From NCBI RefSeq assembly GCF_020711235.1, contig NZ_JAJFAV010000017.1, positions 1-64,000 on the forward strand: a stretch of 64,000 bases of DNA, in the 5' to 3' direction. Both the position numbers and the translations under genes were made by a program. The DNA is from Hymenobacter sp. 15J16-1T3B (GTDB lineage Bacteria > Bacteroidota > Bacteroidia > Cytophagales > Hymenobacteraceae). This document shows positions 53,901 to 62,442 of the stretch, piece after piece. Within the stretch, counting starts at the first letter, position 1, and every line of letters begins with the position of its first letter. The notes under the pieces were generated by a model, which searched no databases, was not told the DNA's origin, and was given only the letters and a program-made list of their open reading frames with translations.

Positions 53901-54545
53901 TTAGCTGACGCGCACGGCCCGCCGCGGCGCCACCGGCCGGCCGCGCGTGGCCCACACCGTCACGCCTATCATCAGGGTGCCCAAGCCGATGGCAAACAAA
54001 TCGGTGAAGTAGGTAACCCAGGTTTCGCCGGTGCTCGTGAACAGAAACCGGTCCCGCGTGCCGCCGTACAGCGCCCGCGCCCGAATGGTGCCCGCCGCCG
54101 TGCGCGTGCCCACGGCAAACACCTTGGCGCCGCGGTCGAAGCCGCTGTAGTGGTAGAGCTTGGTTTGGCGGCCCACCGACGTCTTGCGCAGGGCGTAGCC
54201 CGGCTCCAGGGTAGCGGTGCCGCCCGCAATGTTGAGCTGCAGCCGGGGCGCCACCCAGTCGTCCTCCACCCAGTGGCCCGGCTCGTTTCTCGACAGCTTC
54301 AGCTCGCTGCTGCGCACGTAGGCCACCAGCGAGTAGTTGTGCTTGGGGTTGGTTTCGGCGACGGTGCCCTCCACCAGCACGGGCGCGCCCGTCGGCAAGG
54401 CCCGCACCGCCGCGGCCGACTGCGGCTCCAGCGCGCGGATGCGGTCGAGCACGGTATCGGAATAGCGCTGCTGCAGGTAGATGTGGCCGCAGCCGTAGGC
54501 AATGGCCAAGGCGCCGAGCAGGATGACTTTGTGTCTGGTGGCCAT
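53901..54545 (-). CDS. GIDE/MUL1-like membrane protein (bacterial)
   Basis: 214 aa from the ATG at 54545. One membrane helix at each end (about 7-20 and 183-203). The middle has GAPVLVEGTVAETNP, LNIAGGTATLEPGYAL, YHYSGFDRGAKVFAVGT and YGGTRDRFLFTSTGE, in the order seen in the GIDE (BAM-type) domain between the two helices of MUL1-like proteins. No RING domain is present. Bacterial relatives have no settled function. The assignment rests on pattern recall, so it is moderate. Convergent with the MtfA-like gene. Confidence 0.5.
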   Translation of the reverse strand: MATRHKVILLGALAIAYGCGHIYLQQRYSDTVLDRIRALEPQSAAAVRALPTGAPVLVEGTVAETNPKHNYSLVAYVRSSELKLSRNEPGHWVEDDWVAPRLQLNIAGGTATLEPGYALRKTSVGRQTKLYHYSGFDRGAKVFAVGTRTAAGTIRARALYGGTRDRFLFTSTGETWVTYFTDLFAIGLGTLMIGVTVWATRGRPVAPRRAVRVS

Positions 54546-54667
54546 GGACGGCGAGAGGGAGAACTTCCCCGCAAGTATACCAGCCAGGCCGCCTCGCGCG
54601 CATCCCCAATTCATGTGAGTGGCCCTGTTTTCCCGCGCCCACTTGCCGCCACCAGCCGGGGGCCGGT

Positions 54668-55468
54668 CTAAGCCAATTGTTTTTCCTTGGCGGGCAGGCC
54701 GCCGGCGGCCTGCTCAAACCGCTCCTCGTAGCGGGGGTGGTTGGTGCCCATGAGCCGGTCCCACCAGTTGAAGTACAGCCCGAAGTTGTGGCGGACGTAC
54801 TGGTGGTGCATGTTGTGGTGGGTGCTGGTGTTATGCAGCCGCCCGAAGCGCGTCTGGAGAAACCACCGCGGGTAGGGCTCGTAGCCGAGGTGACCGAGCA
54901 CGTTCATGCCCATCTGGTAGAGCATAAACCCGCCCAGCGCCAGCGGGTGCAGGGGCAGCACAAACGCCAGCAACGGCACAATGGCGGCCTCAATCACCGC
55001 TTCCAGGGGGTGAAACGAGAAAGCGGCCCAGGGCGAGGGATTACGCGAGAGGTGGTGCACCCGGTGCACATAGCGAAACACCACCGGCAGGTGCATGAAG
55101 CGGTGCGTCCAGTAGAAATACGCGTCGTGGGCCCCGATGGCCACCACCACGCTCAGCACGAGGTAGGGCCAGCCGTAGCGGCTCACGTCGGTGTACAGGA
55201 GCGAGTAGCCGTGCTTGCGGGCGACGAACAACCCCGCTCCCACCGCCGCGAAGATCAGGCAGCTGAGCCCGGAATACACGATTTCGGTGCGCAGATGTTG
55301 ACGCTCCGGAAACGAGGGCTGAATGCGGCGGGGCTGCCACTGGGCGCGGCGCCACACCCAAAATACCAGGTAGGCAACGCCGGCAAACAGGGCGTAGCGC
55401 ATAACCAGGATAACGAGGTTGACGGCGTAATGCGCGCCGATTTCGGCGAAGGAGACGGGGGCTGGCAT
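54668..55468 (-). CDS. Sterol desaturase / fatty-acid hydroxylase family protein
   Basis: 266 aa. The di-iron histidine motifs are all present: HDAYFYWTHR, HRVHH and HHNMHH, with SFHPLEAVIE between them. Four or more membrane helices. Members hydroxylate or desaturate lipids such as carotenoids, sterols or fatty acids in the membrane; the substrate is not clear. It lies upstream of the GIDE-like gene on the same strand, 122 bp apart. Confidence 0.92.
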   Translation of the reverse strand: MPAPVSFAEIGAHYAVNLVILVMRYALFAGVAYLVFWVWRRAQWQPRRIQPSFPERQHLRTEIVYSGLSCLIFAAVGAGLFVARKHGYSLLYTDVSRYGWPYLVLSVVVAIGAHDAYFYWTHRFMHLPVVFRYVHRVHHLSRNPSPWAAFSFHPLEAVIEAAIVPLLAFVLPLHPLALGGFMLYQMGMNVLGHLGYEPYPRWFLQTRFGRLHNTSTHHNMHHQYVRHNFGLYFNWWDRLMGTNHPRYEERFEQAAGGLPAKEKQLA

Positions 55469-55628
55469 GACTTAAAACGGCAGAAGACCTGAGGGCAACA
55501 ACGTGCCGTCGAAAATAGCGCCCGGTCCGCTCAATGGTGCGCCGCCGGGCCGGTATGGCTGCGGATGGTTATTTTCGGCGCACTTCACCGGTTCGGGCGG
55601 CCCTGCGCCCGGTTTTCCGCTTTTCCCC

Positions 55629-57485
55629 ATGCACAAGCACGTCCTGCCCCTGCTCACGGCCGCCCTGCTGGCCGGCTGCGCCCAGAAAGCCACCGCCCCC
55701 ACCGCCGCCACCCCGCCGCCCGCGCCGGCCGAGCCGGCCACCCAGCCCGTTGCGCCCACCAACTGGCGCAACGAAGCCGAGGAGTTTTTGAAAGATTACT
55801 CGGGCAAATACCAGCAGCTCTACACCCAGTCGAGCGAGGCGGAATGGCGCTCCAACACCCACATCGTGGCCGGCGACTCCAGCAACGCCGCCGCCACGGC
55901 CCGCGCCAACGAAGCCCTGGCCGCCTTCACCGGCAGCACCGTCAACATCGAGCGGCTGCGCCAGCTGCTGGGCCACGAAAGCGAGCTGACGCCCCTGCAG
56001 GTCAAGCAGCTCAAAACTGCCCTCTACAACGCCGCCGCCTCGCCCCAAACGGCCGGCGACGTGGTGAAACTGCGCATCAAGGCCGAAACCCAGCAAACCG
56101 AGAAGCTCTACGGCTTCACCTACAAGTACCAGGGCAAGGCGGTGACGACCAACGACCTGGACCGGGTGCTGCGCGAGGAAAAGAACCCGCAAAAGCGTCT
56201 GGCCGCCTGGGAAGCCTCCAAGGCCGTGGGGCCCACGCTCAAGGACGGCCTGCTGAACCTGCGCGCCCTGCGCAACAAGGTGGTGCAGGGCTTGGGTTAC
56301 CCCGACTACTTCACCTACCAGGCCTCCGACTACGGCATGACCCGGCAGGAAATGATGGAGCTGGTGCGCAAAATCAACCAGGAGCTGCGCCCGCTCTACC
56401 GCGAACTGCACACCTACGCCCGCTACGAACTGGCCAAAAAGTACGGCGCCAAGCAGGTGCCTGATTACCTGCCCGCTCACTGGCTGCCTAACCGCTGGGG
56501 CCAGGACTGGAGCGCCCTGGTCGACGTGAAAGGCCTCAACCTCGACCCCATTCTGGCCAAGAAAGGTGCCGAATGGCAGGTCAAGCAGGCCGAGCGGTTT
56601 TACCAGAGCCTGGGCTTTCCGGCCCTGCCCGAAACGTTCTGGACCAAGAGCAGCCTCTACCCGCTGCCGACCGGCGCTACCTACAAGAAAAACAACCACG
56701 CTTCGGCCTGGCACATGGACCTCGACCAGGACGTGCGCAGCCTAATGAGCGTGGAGCCCAACACGGAGTGGTACGAGACGACCCACCACGAACTGGGCCA
56801 CATTTACTACTACCTCACCTACACCAACCCCGACGTGCCCGTGCTGCTGCGCGGCGGCGCCAACCGCGCCTACCACGAAGCCATGGGCAGCCTGATGGGC
56901 CTGGCCGCCACCCAAAAACCCTTCCTGGCGGGCCTGAGCCTGGTCGACCCCAAGACGCAAACCAATCAGACGCAGACGCTGCTGAAGGAAGCCCTGAATT
57001 ACGTGGTGTTCATTCCCTTCGCCTCGGGCGTGATGAGCGAATGGGAAAACAACTTCTACGCCGATGACCTGGCGGCCGACCAGCTCAACGCCCGTTGGTG
57101 GCAGCTGGCCAAGGAGTACCAGGGCATTGTGCCCCCCACCGCCCGCGGCGAGCAGTACCTCGACCCGGCCACCAAGACCCACATCAACGACGACCCGGCC
57201 CAGTACTACGACTACGCGCTGAGCTACGTCATCCTGTTCCAGCTCCACGACCACATCAGCAAGCAGATTCTGCACCAGGACCCGCACGCCACCAACTACT
57301 ACGGCAACAAGGAAGTAGGCCAGTTCCTGCGCGACATCATGTACCCCGGCGCCTCCGCCGACTGGCGCGCCCTGCTGCGCGAGAAAACCGGCGAGGACCT
57401 TTCTGCCCGCGCCATGGTCGACTATTTCAAGCCGCTGATGACCTACTTGCAGCAGCAGAACAAAGGCCGTAAATACACCATGTAA
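55629..57485 (+). CDS. M2-family (angiotensin-converting-enzyme-like) peptidyl-dipeptidase lipoprotein
   Basis: 618 aa from the ATG at 55629. Lipoprotein signal LLTAALLAGC, then a Pro/Ala linker. Zinc site HHELGHIYYY (His387, Glu388, His391) and third ligand Glu417 in GANRAYHEAMGSLMG, the layout of M2 peptidases, with DLDQDVRSLM and PFASGVMSEWE around them. It should release dipeptides from peptide C-termini in the periplasm. The gene downstream encodes a secreted esterase on the same strand. Confidence 0.92.
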   Translation: MHKHVLPLLTAALLAGCAQKATAPTAATPPPAPAEPATQPVAPTNWRNEAEEFLKDYSGKYQQLYTQSSEAEWRSNTHIVAGDSSNAAATARANEALAAFTGSTVNIERLRQLLGHESELTPLQVKQLKTALYNAAASPQTAGDVVKLRIKAETQQTEKLYGFTYKYQGKAVTTNDLDRVLREEKNPQKRLAAWEASKAVGPTLKDGLLNLRALRNKVVQGLGYPDYFTYQASDYGMTRQEMMELVRKINQELRPLYRELHTYARYELAKKYGAKQVPDYLPAHWLPNRWGQDWSALVDVKGLNLDPILAKKGAEWQVKQAERFYQSLGFPALPETFWTKSSLYPLPTGATYKKNNHASAWHMDLDQDVRSLMSVEPNTEWYETTHHELGHIYYYLTYTNPDVPVLLRGGANRAYHEAMGSLMGLAATQKPFLAGLSLVDPKTQTNQTQTLLKEALNYVVFIPFASGVMSEWENNFYADDLAADQLNARWWQLAKEYQGIVPPTARGEQYLDPATKTHINDDPAQYYDYALSYVILFQLHDHISKQILHQDPHATNYYGNKEVGQFLRDIMYPGASADWRALLREKTGEDLSARAMVDYFKPLMTYLQQQNKGRKYTM

Positions 57486-57492
57486 CCCGCTT

Positions 57493-57514
57493 GGCTTCGC
57501 CTTCGGGCGAAGCC
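57493..57514 (+). terminator. Hairpin after the M2 peptidase
   Basis: GGCTTCGCC - TTCG - GGCGAAGCC, 8 nt after the stop and 16 nt before the next ATG. There is no strong T-run, so read-through into the esterase gene is likely. Confidence 0.5.
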
Positions 57515-57529
57515 GAGCCTTCCTCACGT

Positions 57530-58372
57530 ATGAAATCCACCTGGTTTGTCTTATTGGTTCTGGCGCTGCTGAGCAGCTGGCCCGGAACGGCCGCCGCGCA
57601 GTCCGCCGCGGCCCCGCTGGTCATCGGTGAAACGTTTACGCTCGAATCCAAGGTGCTCGGCGAAACCCGGCGCCTCAACGTGTACCTGCCGCCCGGCTAC
57701 GCCGAATCCCCGTCGCTGCGCCTGCCGGTGCTCTACATGCCCGACGGCGGCCTGAACGAGGACTTTTTGCACGTGGCCGGCTTGGTGCAGGTGTCGGTCG
57801 GTAACGAAACCATGCGCCCCTTCATCCTGGTGGGCATTGCCAACACCGAGCGGCGGCGCGACATGACCGGCCCCACCGAGGTGGCCGAGGACAAGAAAAT
57901 TGCGCCGCGGGTGGGCGGCTCGGCCGCGTTCCGCGAATTTATTCGCACCGAACTCATGCCCGCCGTGCGCGCCCGCTACCGCACCACCGACGAAACGGCC
58001 GTGGTTGGCGAGTCGCTGGCGGGGCTGTTCGTGGTCGAAACCCTGCTGCTGGAGCCCGCGCTGTTCACGTCCTACGTGGCCATCGACCCCAGCCTGTGGT
58101 GGAACCGCGGCGCGCTGGCCGGCCAGGCGGCCAAGCTCCTGCAAACCCAGCCCAGCCGCTTTGCCGGCAAGGCCGTGTACTTGGCCATCAGCAGCCAGGG
58201 CGACGACCAGCACATGCACCAGCTCACGGAGGCCCTGGCGGCCTCCGCTGCCCGCACCGGCCTGCGCAGCCAGTACGACCCGCTGCCCAGCGAAACCCAC
58301 GCGACGATTTACCACCCGGCGGCGCTCCGGGCGTTTCGCCTGCTGTTCAAGCCAGCCCCGCCGAAAAAGTAG
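57530..58372 (+). CDS. Secreted alpha/beta-hydrolase (esterase D/IroE-like)
   Basis: 280 aa from the ATG at 57530. A signal peptide ends TAAA-QS. RRLNVYLPPGY then LPVLYMPDGG opens the fold; the nucleophile Ser162 sits in VVGESLAGLFVVE, and a C-terminal His is in SETHATIYH. This is the group of enterochelin-esterase-like and IroE-type hydrolases. The natural ester is unknown. It is close behind the M2 peptidase and possibly cotranscribed. Confidence 0.87.
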   Translation: MKSTWFVLLVLALLSSWPGTAAAQSAAAPLVIGETFTLESKVLGETRRLNVYLPPGYAESPSLRLPVLYMPDGGLNEDFLHVAGLVQVSVGNETMRPFILVGIANTERRRDMTGPTEVAEDKKIAPRVGGSAAFREFIRTELMPAVRARYRTTDETAVVGESLAGLFVVETLLLEPALFTSYVAIDPSLWWNRGALAGQAAKLLQTQPSRFAGKAVYLAISSQGDDQHMHQLTEALAASAARTGLRSQYDPLPSETHATIYHPAALRAFRLLFKPAPPKK

Positions 58373-58385
58373 CTGCCTTTCGGCC

Positions 58386-58446
58386 CCGTAACCGACAAGC
58401 CCGCCCCGGCGCTGCAGCAGCGCCGGGGCGGGCTTGTCGGTTACGG
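58386..58446. terminator. Bidirectional terminator, 29-bp perfect stem
   Basis: The arm 58386-58414 is perfectly complementary to 58418-58446 with a 3-nt CAG centre; the core is AAGCCCGCCCCGGCGCTG. It lies 13 nt after the esterase stop and 11 nt before the end of the convergent pirin gene. Confidence 0.85.
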
Positions 58447-58457
58447 AGTTGCCGCCG

Positions 58458-59177
58458 CTAGTAGTTGGCTTCCGCCGCGGGCAGATCAATCAGGATGAAC
58501 TGCGCATCCTGCTCGGCCCGGAAGTGAATGACGTGTTCGTCGGTCATGCGGGCTTGGTCGCCGGGGCCCAGACGGGTGCCGTTGATGAGGATGGCGCCTT
58601 CGCGTACGTACACGAAGGTAAGTCGAATGGGGAACGTTTTGAACTCCAGCTCCTTATCGGCGCGCAGGTTGCTCCAGTACACCGTCGAGTTGGAGTTGAT
58701 GTACACCACATCTTCCAGCACTTTCTGGCCCGACACCAGCGGCACCAGCTCGTTTTTCGACCCCAAAAAGTCGATATCTTTCTGCTCGTAGCTGGGCGCC
58801 AGTCCCTTCTGGTTCGGAATAAACCACAGCTGGTAAAACTTCAGCGACTCGTCCTGCTGGTTCATTTCCGAATGAGCCAGGCCGGTGCCCGCCGTCATGC
58901 GCTGCACCTCCCCGGCCTTGATGGTCGTTTTGTTGCCCATCGTGTCCTCGTGGGTGATTTCGCCCTCCAGCACGATGCTCACGATTTCCATTTCGTGGTG
59001 GGGGTGCTGCGGAAAACCGGATTTGGCGGCCACCGTGTCGTCGTTGAACACGCGCAACGGCCCGAAGTGCATGTTCTTGGGGTCGTAGTAGCCAGCGAAG
59101 CTGAACAGGTGGTAGCTGTTGAGCCAAGCCACGGGCTGGGCGTGAAACCGGTCGTTGGCGGAAATGTAGGAGAGCAT
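58458..59177 (-). CDS. Pirin-family protein
   Basis: 239 aa. Bicupin; the N-terminal cupin has the metal ligands in FPQHPHHEMEIV (His, His, His) and the later TGLAHSEMNQ with His and Glu. FGPLRVFNDDTV is the typical pirin lead-in. Some bacterial pirins oxidise quercetin; others bind enzymes. It is monocistronic on the minus strand. Confidence 0.93.
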   Translation of the reverse strand: MLSYISANDRFHAQPVAWLNSYHLFSFAGYYDPKNMHFGPLRVFNDDTVAAKSGFPQHPHHEMEIVSIVLEGEITHEDTMGNKTTIKAGEVQRMTAGTGLAHSEMNQQDESLKFYQLWFIPNQKGLAPSYEQKDIDFLGSKNELVPLVSGQKVLEDVVYINSNSTVYWSNLRADKELEFKTFPIRLTFVYVREGAILINGTRLGPGDQARMTDEHVIHFRAEQDAQFILIDLPAAEANY

Positions 59178-59536
59178 AGTCGTCGGGCGTGAGGTCGGGC
59201 TGGCCGCGGCCAGGAGTACTGCCCCGCATACGCTCCGGGGCCGCCGAAAGTTAAATCACGGATTCCGGCGAACTAGTCCCGCCCACCAAGATTTTCCAGT
59301 GGAGTTGCCACCGCGCTCTGCCCCAGCTGGGCCGCCCCCACCACCGCAGTTCCGCATCAGCCCTTGCTTCCAAGCAATTAACGCTCGGCCGCGACAAACC
59401 AACCGAGCCGCAACCTGCTGGGCCGATGCGTCCATCTGCTCTCCGTTCCGGCGTAACGCAGCAATGCCACGGCTTGGGGCCGTGGCATCACCTGTAGCGG
59501 ACGACTACGATCCGCAAAAACCGATAAAAAACGCGC
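59178..59536. other. Gap between the pirin and XRE/S24 genes
   Basis: 359 bp. It contains a hairpin at 59464-59488 (ATGCCACGGC / GCCGTGGCAT), a likely terminator for the regulator gene on the minus strand. A partial -7 box TAACTTTC on the minus strand near 59245 may serve pirin. No gene is supported. Confidence 0.5.
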
Positions 59537-60373
59537 TTACGCCTTTTTCAGCGTGGTTACCTGCTTTTGCAGGTCGAGCACGATGCTGGCCAAGCGGTTC
59601 AGCGAAAGGTCGGCAATGGGGAACGTGCTGCTGATGTAGCTCTTGGCTTCCCAGATTTCCAGTACGTCCTCCACGTCGATGTCGTAGGGCGAGTACACCG
59701 GGTTGTCGGAGTGCAGGGTGAGCGTGGCCGCGTCCTGCAGGCGGTTGAACACGCGCTTGAACACGATGCCTTCCTTCTTGCTCACCACGATGCAAGGCGT
59801 GCCGTCCTTCACCTCGTTCCAGTCGGCCACGTAGCGGCCCACGATGACGGTGCCCGAGGCAATGGGCAGCATGGAGTCGCCCGCAATTTCGAAAGCGCGG
59901 AACGTACCCGTCTGGCCCAGCATGGGCAGGCGGAACTTGGGCAGGTCCTCGATGTACTCCTGGTCGGCGTAGCCGTTGAGGTAGCCGGCAGCGGCTTTCA
60001 GCGGTACCAGCTCGATGTTCTCGTTCTGGTTTTTGTCGACGGTGATGGCCAGCACGCGCAGGTTTTCGCCTTTGCTGCGCTCCGGATCGGCCACGGAAGC
60101 ACCGTCGGTGCCGGCGGCTTCGAGGGCGGGCGCGTTCTGCAGCTGGCGCAGCACGGCCGCGGCCTGGCGCTTTTTGCTGAAGTCGGTGGTCACCAGCGCG
60201 TCGAGCGAGATGCCGAACAGCCGGGCCATTTTGACCAGCGTAGTCAGCTTGGGCTCGGCGCGGCCTTCCTCGTAGGCCCCGATCAGGGAACGTTTGATGT
60301 TCAGTTTATCAGCCAGTTGAGCCTGCGTCAGGCTAAGCTCGCGGCGCCAAAATTTCAGGTTGGTATTGATCAT
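59537..60373 (-). CDS. XRE-family regulator with LexA-like S24 peptidase domain
   Basis: 278 aa from the ATG at 60373. N-terminal HTH (about 5-60): LSLTQAQLADKLNIKRSLIG then AYEEGRAEPKL. The C-terminal S24 domain has the nucleophile Ser in EIAGDSMLPI and the general-base Lys in GIVFKRV, as in LexA and phage CI. Such proteins can self-cleave after DNA damage or act as stress repressors. No phage genes are adjacent, so it is a chromosomal regulator of unknown targets. The short A+T-rich stretch upstream (60430-60495) is the likely promoter/operator. Confidence 0.9.
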   Translation of the reverse strand: MINTNLKFWRRELSLTQAQLADKLNIKRSLIGAYEEGRAEPKLTTLVKMARLFGISLDALVTTDFSKKRQAAAVLRQLQNAPALEAAGTDGASVADPERSKGENLRVLAITVDKNQNENIELVPLKAAAGYLNGYADQEYIEDLPKFRLPMLGQTGTFRAFEIAGDSMLPIASGTVIVGRYVADWNEVKDGTPCIVVSKKEGIVFKRVFNRLQDAATLTLHSDNPVYSPYDIDVEDVLEIWEAKSYISSTFPIADLSLNRLASIVLDLQKQVTTLKKA

Positions 60374-60754
60374 GGGGCGGGGTGGCCGGCTAACGTGATT
60401 CGCCCTCAACGGCTTACCGGCTCGTGAAGGTACTAACGGCTCTTTGGTTTTACTAATTCATTTAGCAGAAAGTTTTTTTCAACCTTTATTTATCCCCGAA
60501 GCCCACCCACTGGCTGTAGTTTTTACCCCAAAACGGCCGCCAGTCCGTACCCAAGTGCAGTTCGGCGGCCGTTGGCAATAGTCTCTAGCCCGCGCCCGAA
60601 AGCGTAAAACCGGGCAAAAAAGCAGCCGGATGCGGCCGCTCGACACCCGAACAACGAGGGCGCACCTTGGATTAGCAACGCCCGGTGCCCGCCCGGCTGC
60701 AGCAGGTGCAGTCCAAACGGCCACCGGGCGTTGCCGACGCGTGCGTCGGGCTGC
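60374..60754. promoter_or_regulatory. Gap upstream of the XRE/S24 gene with two hairpins
   Basis: 381 bp. The A+T-rich part 60430-60495 contains ACTAA twice (about 60433 and 60455) and TTTAG, possible operator halves. Two hairpins follow: AACGGCCGCC / GGCGGCCGTT (60532-60573) and GCAACGCCCGGTG / CACCGGGCGTTGC (60675-60734). The second is a likely terminator for the lipoprotein gene that ends at 60755. No gene is supported. Confidence 0.5.
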
Positions 60755-61615
60755 CTACAGGCTCACCGTCGCCACTTTTGGCGTTTCGGCCCACCACTCG
60801 TCGTTTTCCCAGTAGGAGTTCCAGCCGAGCTTGGCGTATTTCTCGTTGATTTCCGGGCCCCGCTCGCCCACGTTGAAGTCGGCAAACACGTCCTCGGCAA
60901 TGGCAAACAGGCCGTTGCCATCGGCCCAGAGCACGGGCTTGGGCTTTTTGGTTTGGTTACTCGTCCACTGCCCCTCGAAGCGGCTGCCGGCCCCGCGGGC
61001 TCCCATCGACTTGTCGGAGTAGCCCCAGGTCACCAGTTCCACCTTTTGCCCGGTGCTGCGGCCGAAATCCAGGGCGAAGGTGCCGCTGAACACGCCGCTG
61101 CCCGAGCCGGTCACTTCTCGCAGCTCGAACTGCCCGGCGCCGGCGTAGGCGGCCGTCAGCTCCCCGTTGGGGCGGCCTTCCAGGGGCTCCAGGGTCGCCA
61201 GCTTGGTGAGTTCGATGGTGCCTTCCAGCGGCGTGATGCGCTTTTTATAACGGTCCTTGCCGCTGATGTGGTAGAGCGCGGGGTTTTGGGCGTCGCGCTC
61301 CACGCGGGTAAACACGAACTCGATGCGGTAGTGCTCGGGGCCGAAAAATCCGTTCATGGCCATGCCCGCCGAGCGGCTGCCCTCCTCGTCTTCGTAGCTG
61401 GCCGGCAGCAGCAGCGGCGCCAGGTCCAGCTGGCGCAACACGGCCAGCTGCTCGGGCGGCAGCGGGGCCGCGGCCGCGGCGGGCGCGGCCTCGACCACGG
61501 CGGCCGGGCGGGGCGCTGCCACGGGGGCCGCCGCGGTGGGCGTTTCCGTTTCGGTGGTGCGCTGGCAGGCCGCAATCAGGCCGGCCGCGAGCAGCAAGTA
61601 CACGTGCGTTTTCAT
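60755..61615 (-). CDS. Hypothetical lipoprotein, paralog A of the WENDEWW pair
   Basis: 286 aa from the ATG at 61615. Lipoprotein signal YLLLAAGLIAAC, then an Ala/Pro-rich linker (about 20-55). The folded part has GFFGPEHYRIEFVF, VERDAQNPALYHISGKDRYK and the C-terminal block VLWADGNGLFAIAEDVFADF then GERGPEINEKYAKLGWNSYW and ENDEWWAETP. The same blocks occur in the gene just upstream, so the two are paralogs. I do not recognise the family. It looks periplasmic and beta-rich. Confidence 0.75.
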   Translation of the reverse strand: MKTHVYLLLAAGLIAACQRTTETETPTAAAPVAAPRPAAVVEAAPAAAAAPLPPEQLAVLRQLDLAPLLLPASYEDEEGSRSAGMAMNGFFGPEHYRIEFVFTRVERDAQNPALYHISGKDRYKKRITPLEGTIELTKLATLEPLEGRPNGELTAAYAGAGQFELREVTGSGSGVFSGTFALDFGRSTGQKVELVTWGYSDKSMGARGAGSRFEGQWTSNQTKKPKPVLWADGNGLFAIAEDVFADFNVGERGPEINEKYAKLGWNSYWENDEWWAETPKVATVSL

Positions 61616-61662
61616 AGGCAAAAGGTATTGGGTTGAGGTCAGCAACATGCGGCGCGGCCGCG

Positions 61663-62442
61663 TTAGAGGCTTAGGCTGGCGCGCGGCGTCTCGGTCCACC
61701 ATTCGTCATTTTCCCAGAAGCTGCTCCAGCCCCGCTCCCGGTATTTAGGGTTGATGCTGGGCATCCGGTCCCCCATTTCAAAGTCTGCAAACACCTGCTG
61801 GGCCAGGGCCCGCCAGTTGTCGGCCCACACTACGCGCTCCACTTCGCCCTCGGTGCTGCGCCACTGGCCCTCGAACTTGAAGCCGCAGCCCCCGGCCGGA
61901 CTGCCCTCGATGCGCGTCAGGCTGAGGCCGTTGCCCTCCACGGCCACGTCGGCGGCCACCGTGCCGCGGTAGGTGCCGGTGTTGCGGGCAATGCGCTCCT
62001 CTACAAACTCAAACGTGCCCACGACGGTGTAGCGACCCGGCCCCTCGGCCGGGGCCTGGTACATTTGCTTGAGCACGATGACGCCTTCGAAGGGCACAGC
62101 AATATTTTTCAGGCAACGGCTTTTGCCTTCCACGCGGTAGACGTTGGGGTTGCCGGCGTCGCGCTGTACCTGCAGCAGGGCAAAGTCGATGCGAAAGCCG
62201 CTGCGGCCAAAGAAGCCGCTCTGGGCCCCGACGCGGCCCGGTGCCACCTGCCAGAGCCGGGAGCAGCTGTAGCGCCGCCAGAAGCTCTGCGCGGCAGCCT
62301 CTGAAAGGCGGGTGCGGGAGGTGGTGGCCGCGGCGCGGGCGGGCCGGCCACCGCCTGAGGACGGGGCGGGGCGGGCGGCCAGTAGGGCCGTCAGCAGGGC
62401 GCAGCTGCCAAGGCCGATCAGGCAGGCGGAGCGGAACATCAT
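61663..62442 (-). CDS. Hypothetical secreted protein, paralog B of the WENDEWW pair
   Basis: 259 aa from the ATG at 62442. N-terminal signal or anchor (about 3-22, FRSACLIGLGSCALLTALLA). It shares with paralog A: SGFFGRSGFRIDFALL, VQRDAGNPNVYRVEGKSRCL, FKFEGQWRST, VVWADNWRALAQQVFADFEM and INPKYRERGWSSFWENDEWW plus TETP. Its ATG overlaps the stop of the DUF2306 gene in an ATGA, so translation is coupled. The three genes probably form one operon. Function unknown. Confidence 0.75.
   Translation of the reverse strand: MMFRSACLIGLGSCALLTALLAARPAPSSGGGRPARAAATTSRTRLSEAAAQSFWRRYSCSRLWQVAPGRVGAQSGFFGRSGFRIDFALLQVQRDAGNPNVYRVEGKSRCLKNIAVPFEGVIVLKQMYQAPAEGPGRYTVVGTFEFVEERIARNTGTYRGTVAADVAVEGNGLSLTRIEGSPAGGCGFKFEGQWRSTEGEVERVVWADNWRALAQQVFADFEMGDRMPSINPKYRERGWSSFWENDEWWTETPRASLSL

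Noticed and set aside
59537-60373. Considered a prophage repressor
   Set aside because: The S24 domain fits, but there are no integrase, structural or lysis genes within the window, so a chromosomal stress regulator is the simpler reading.
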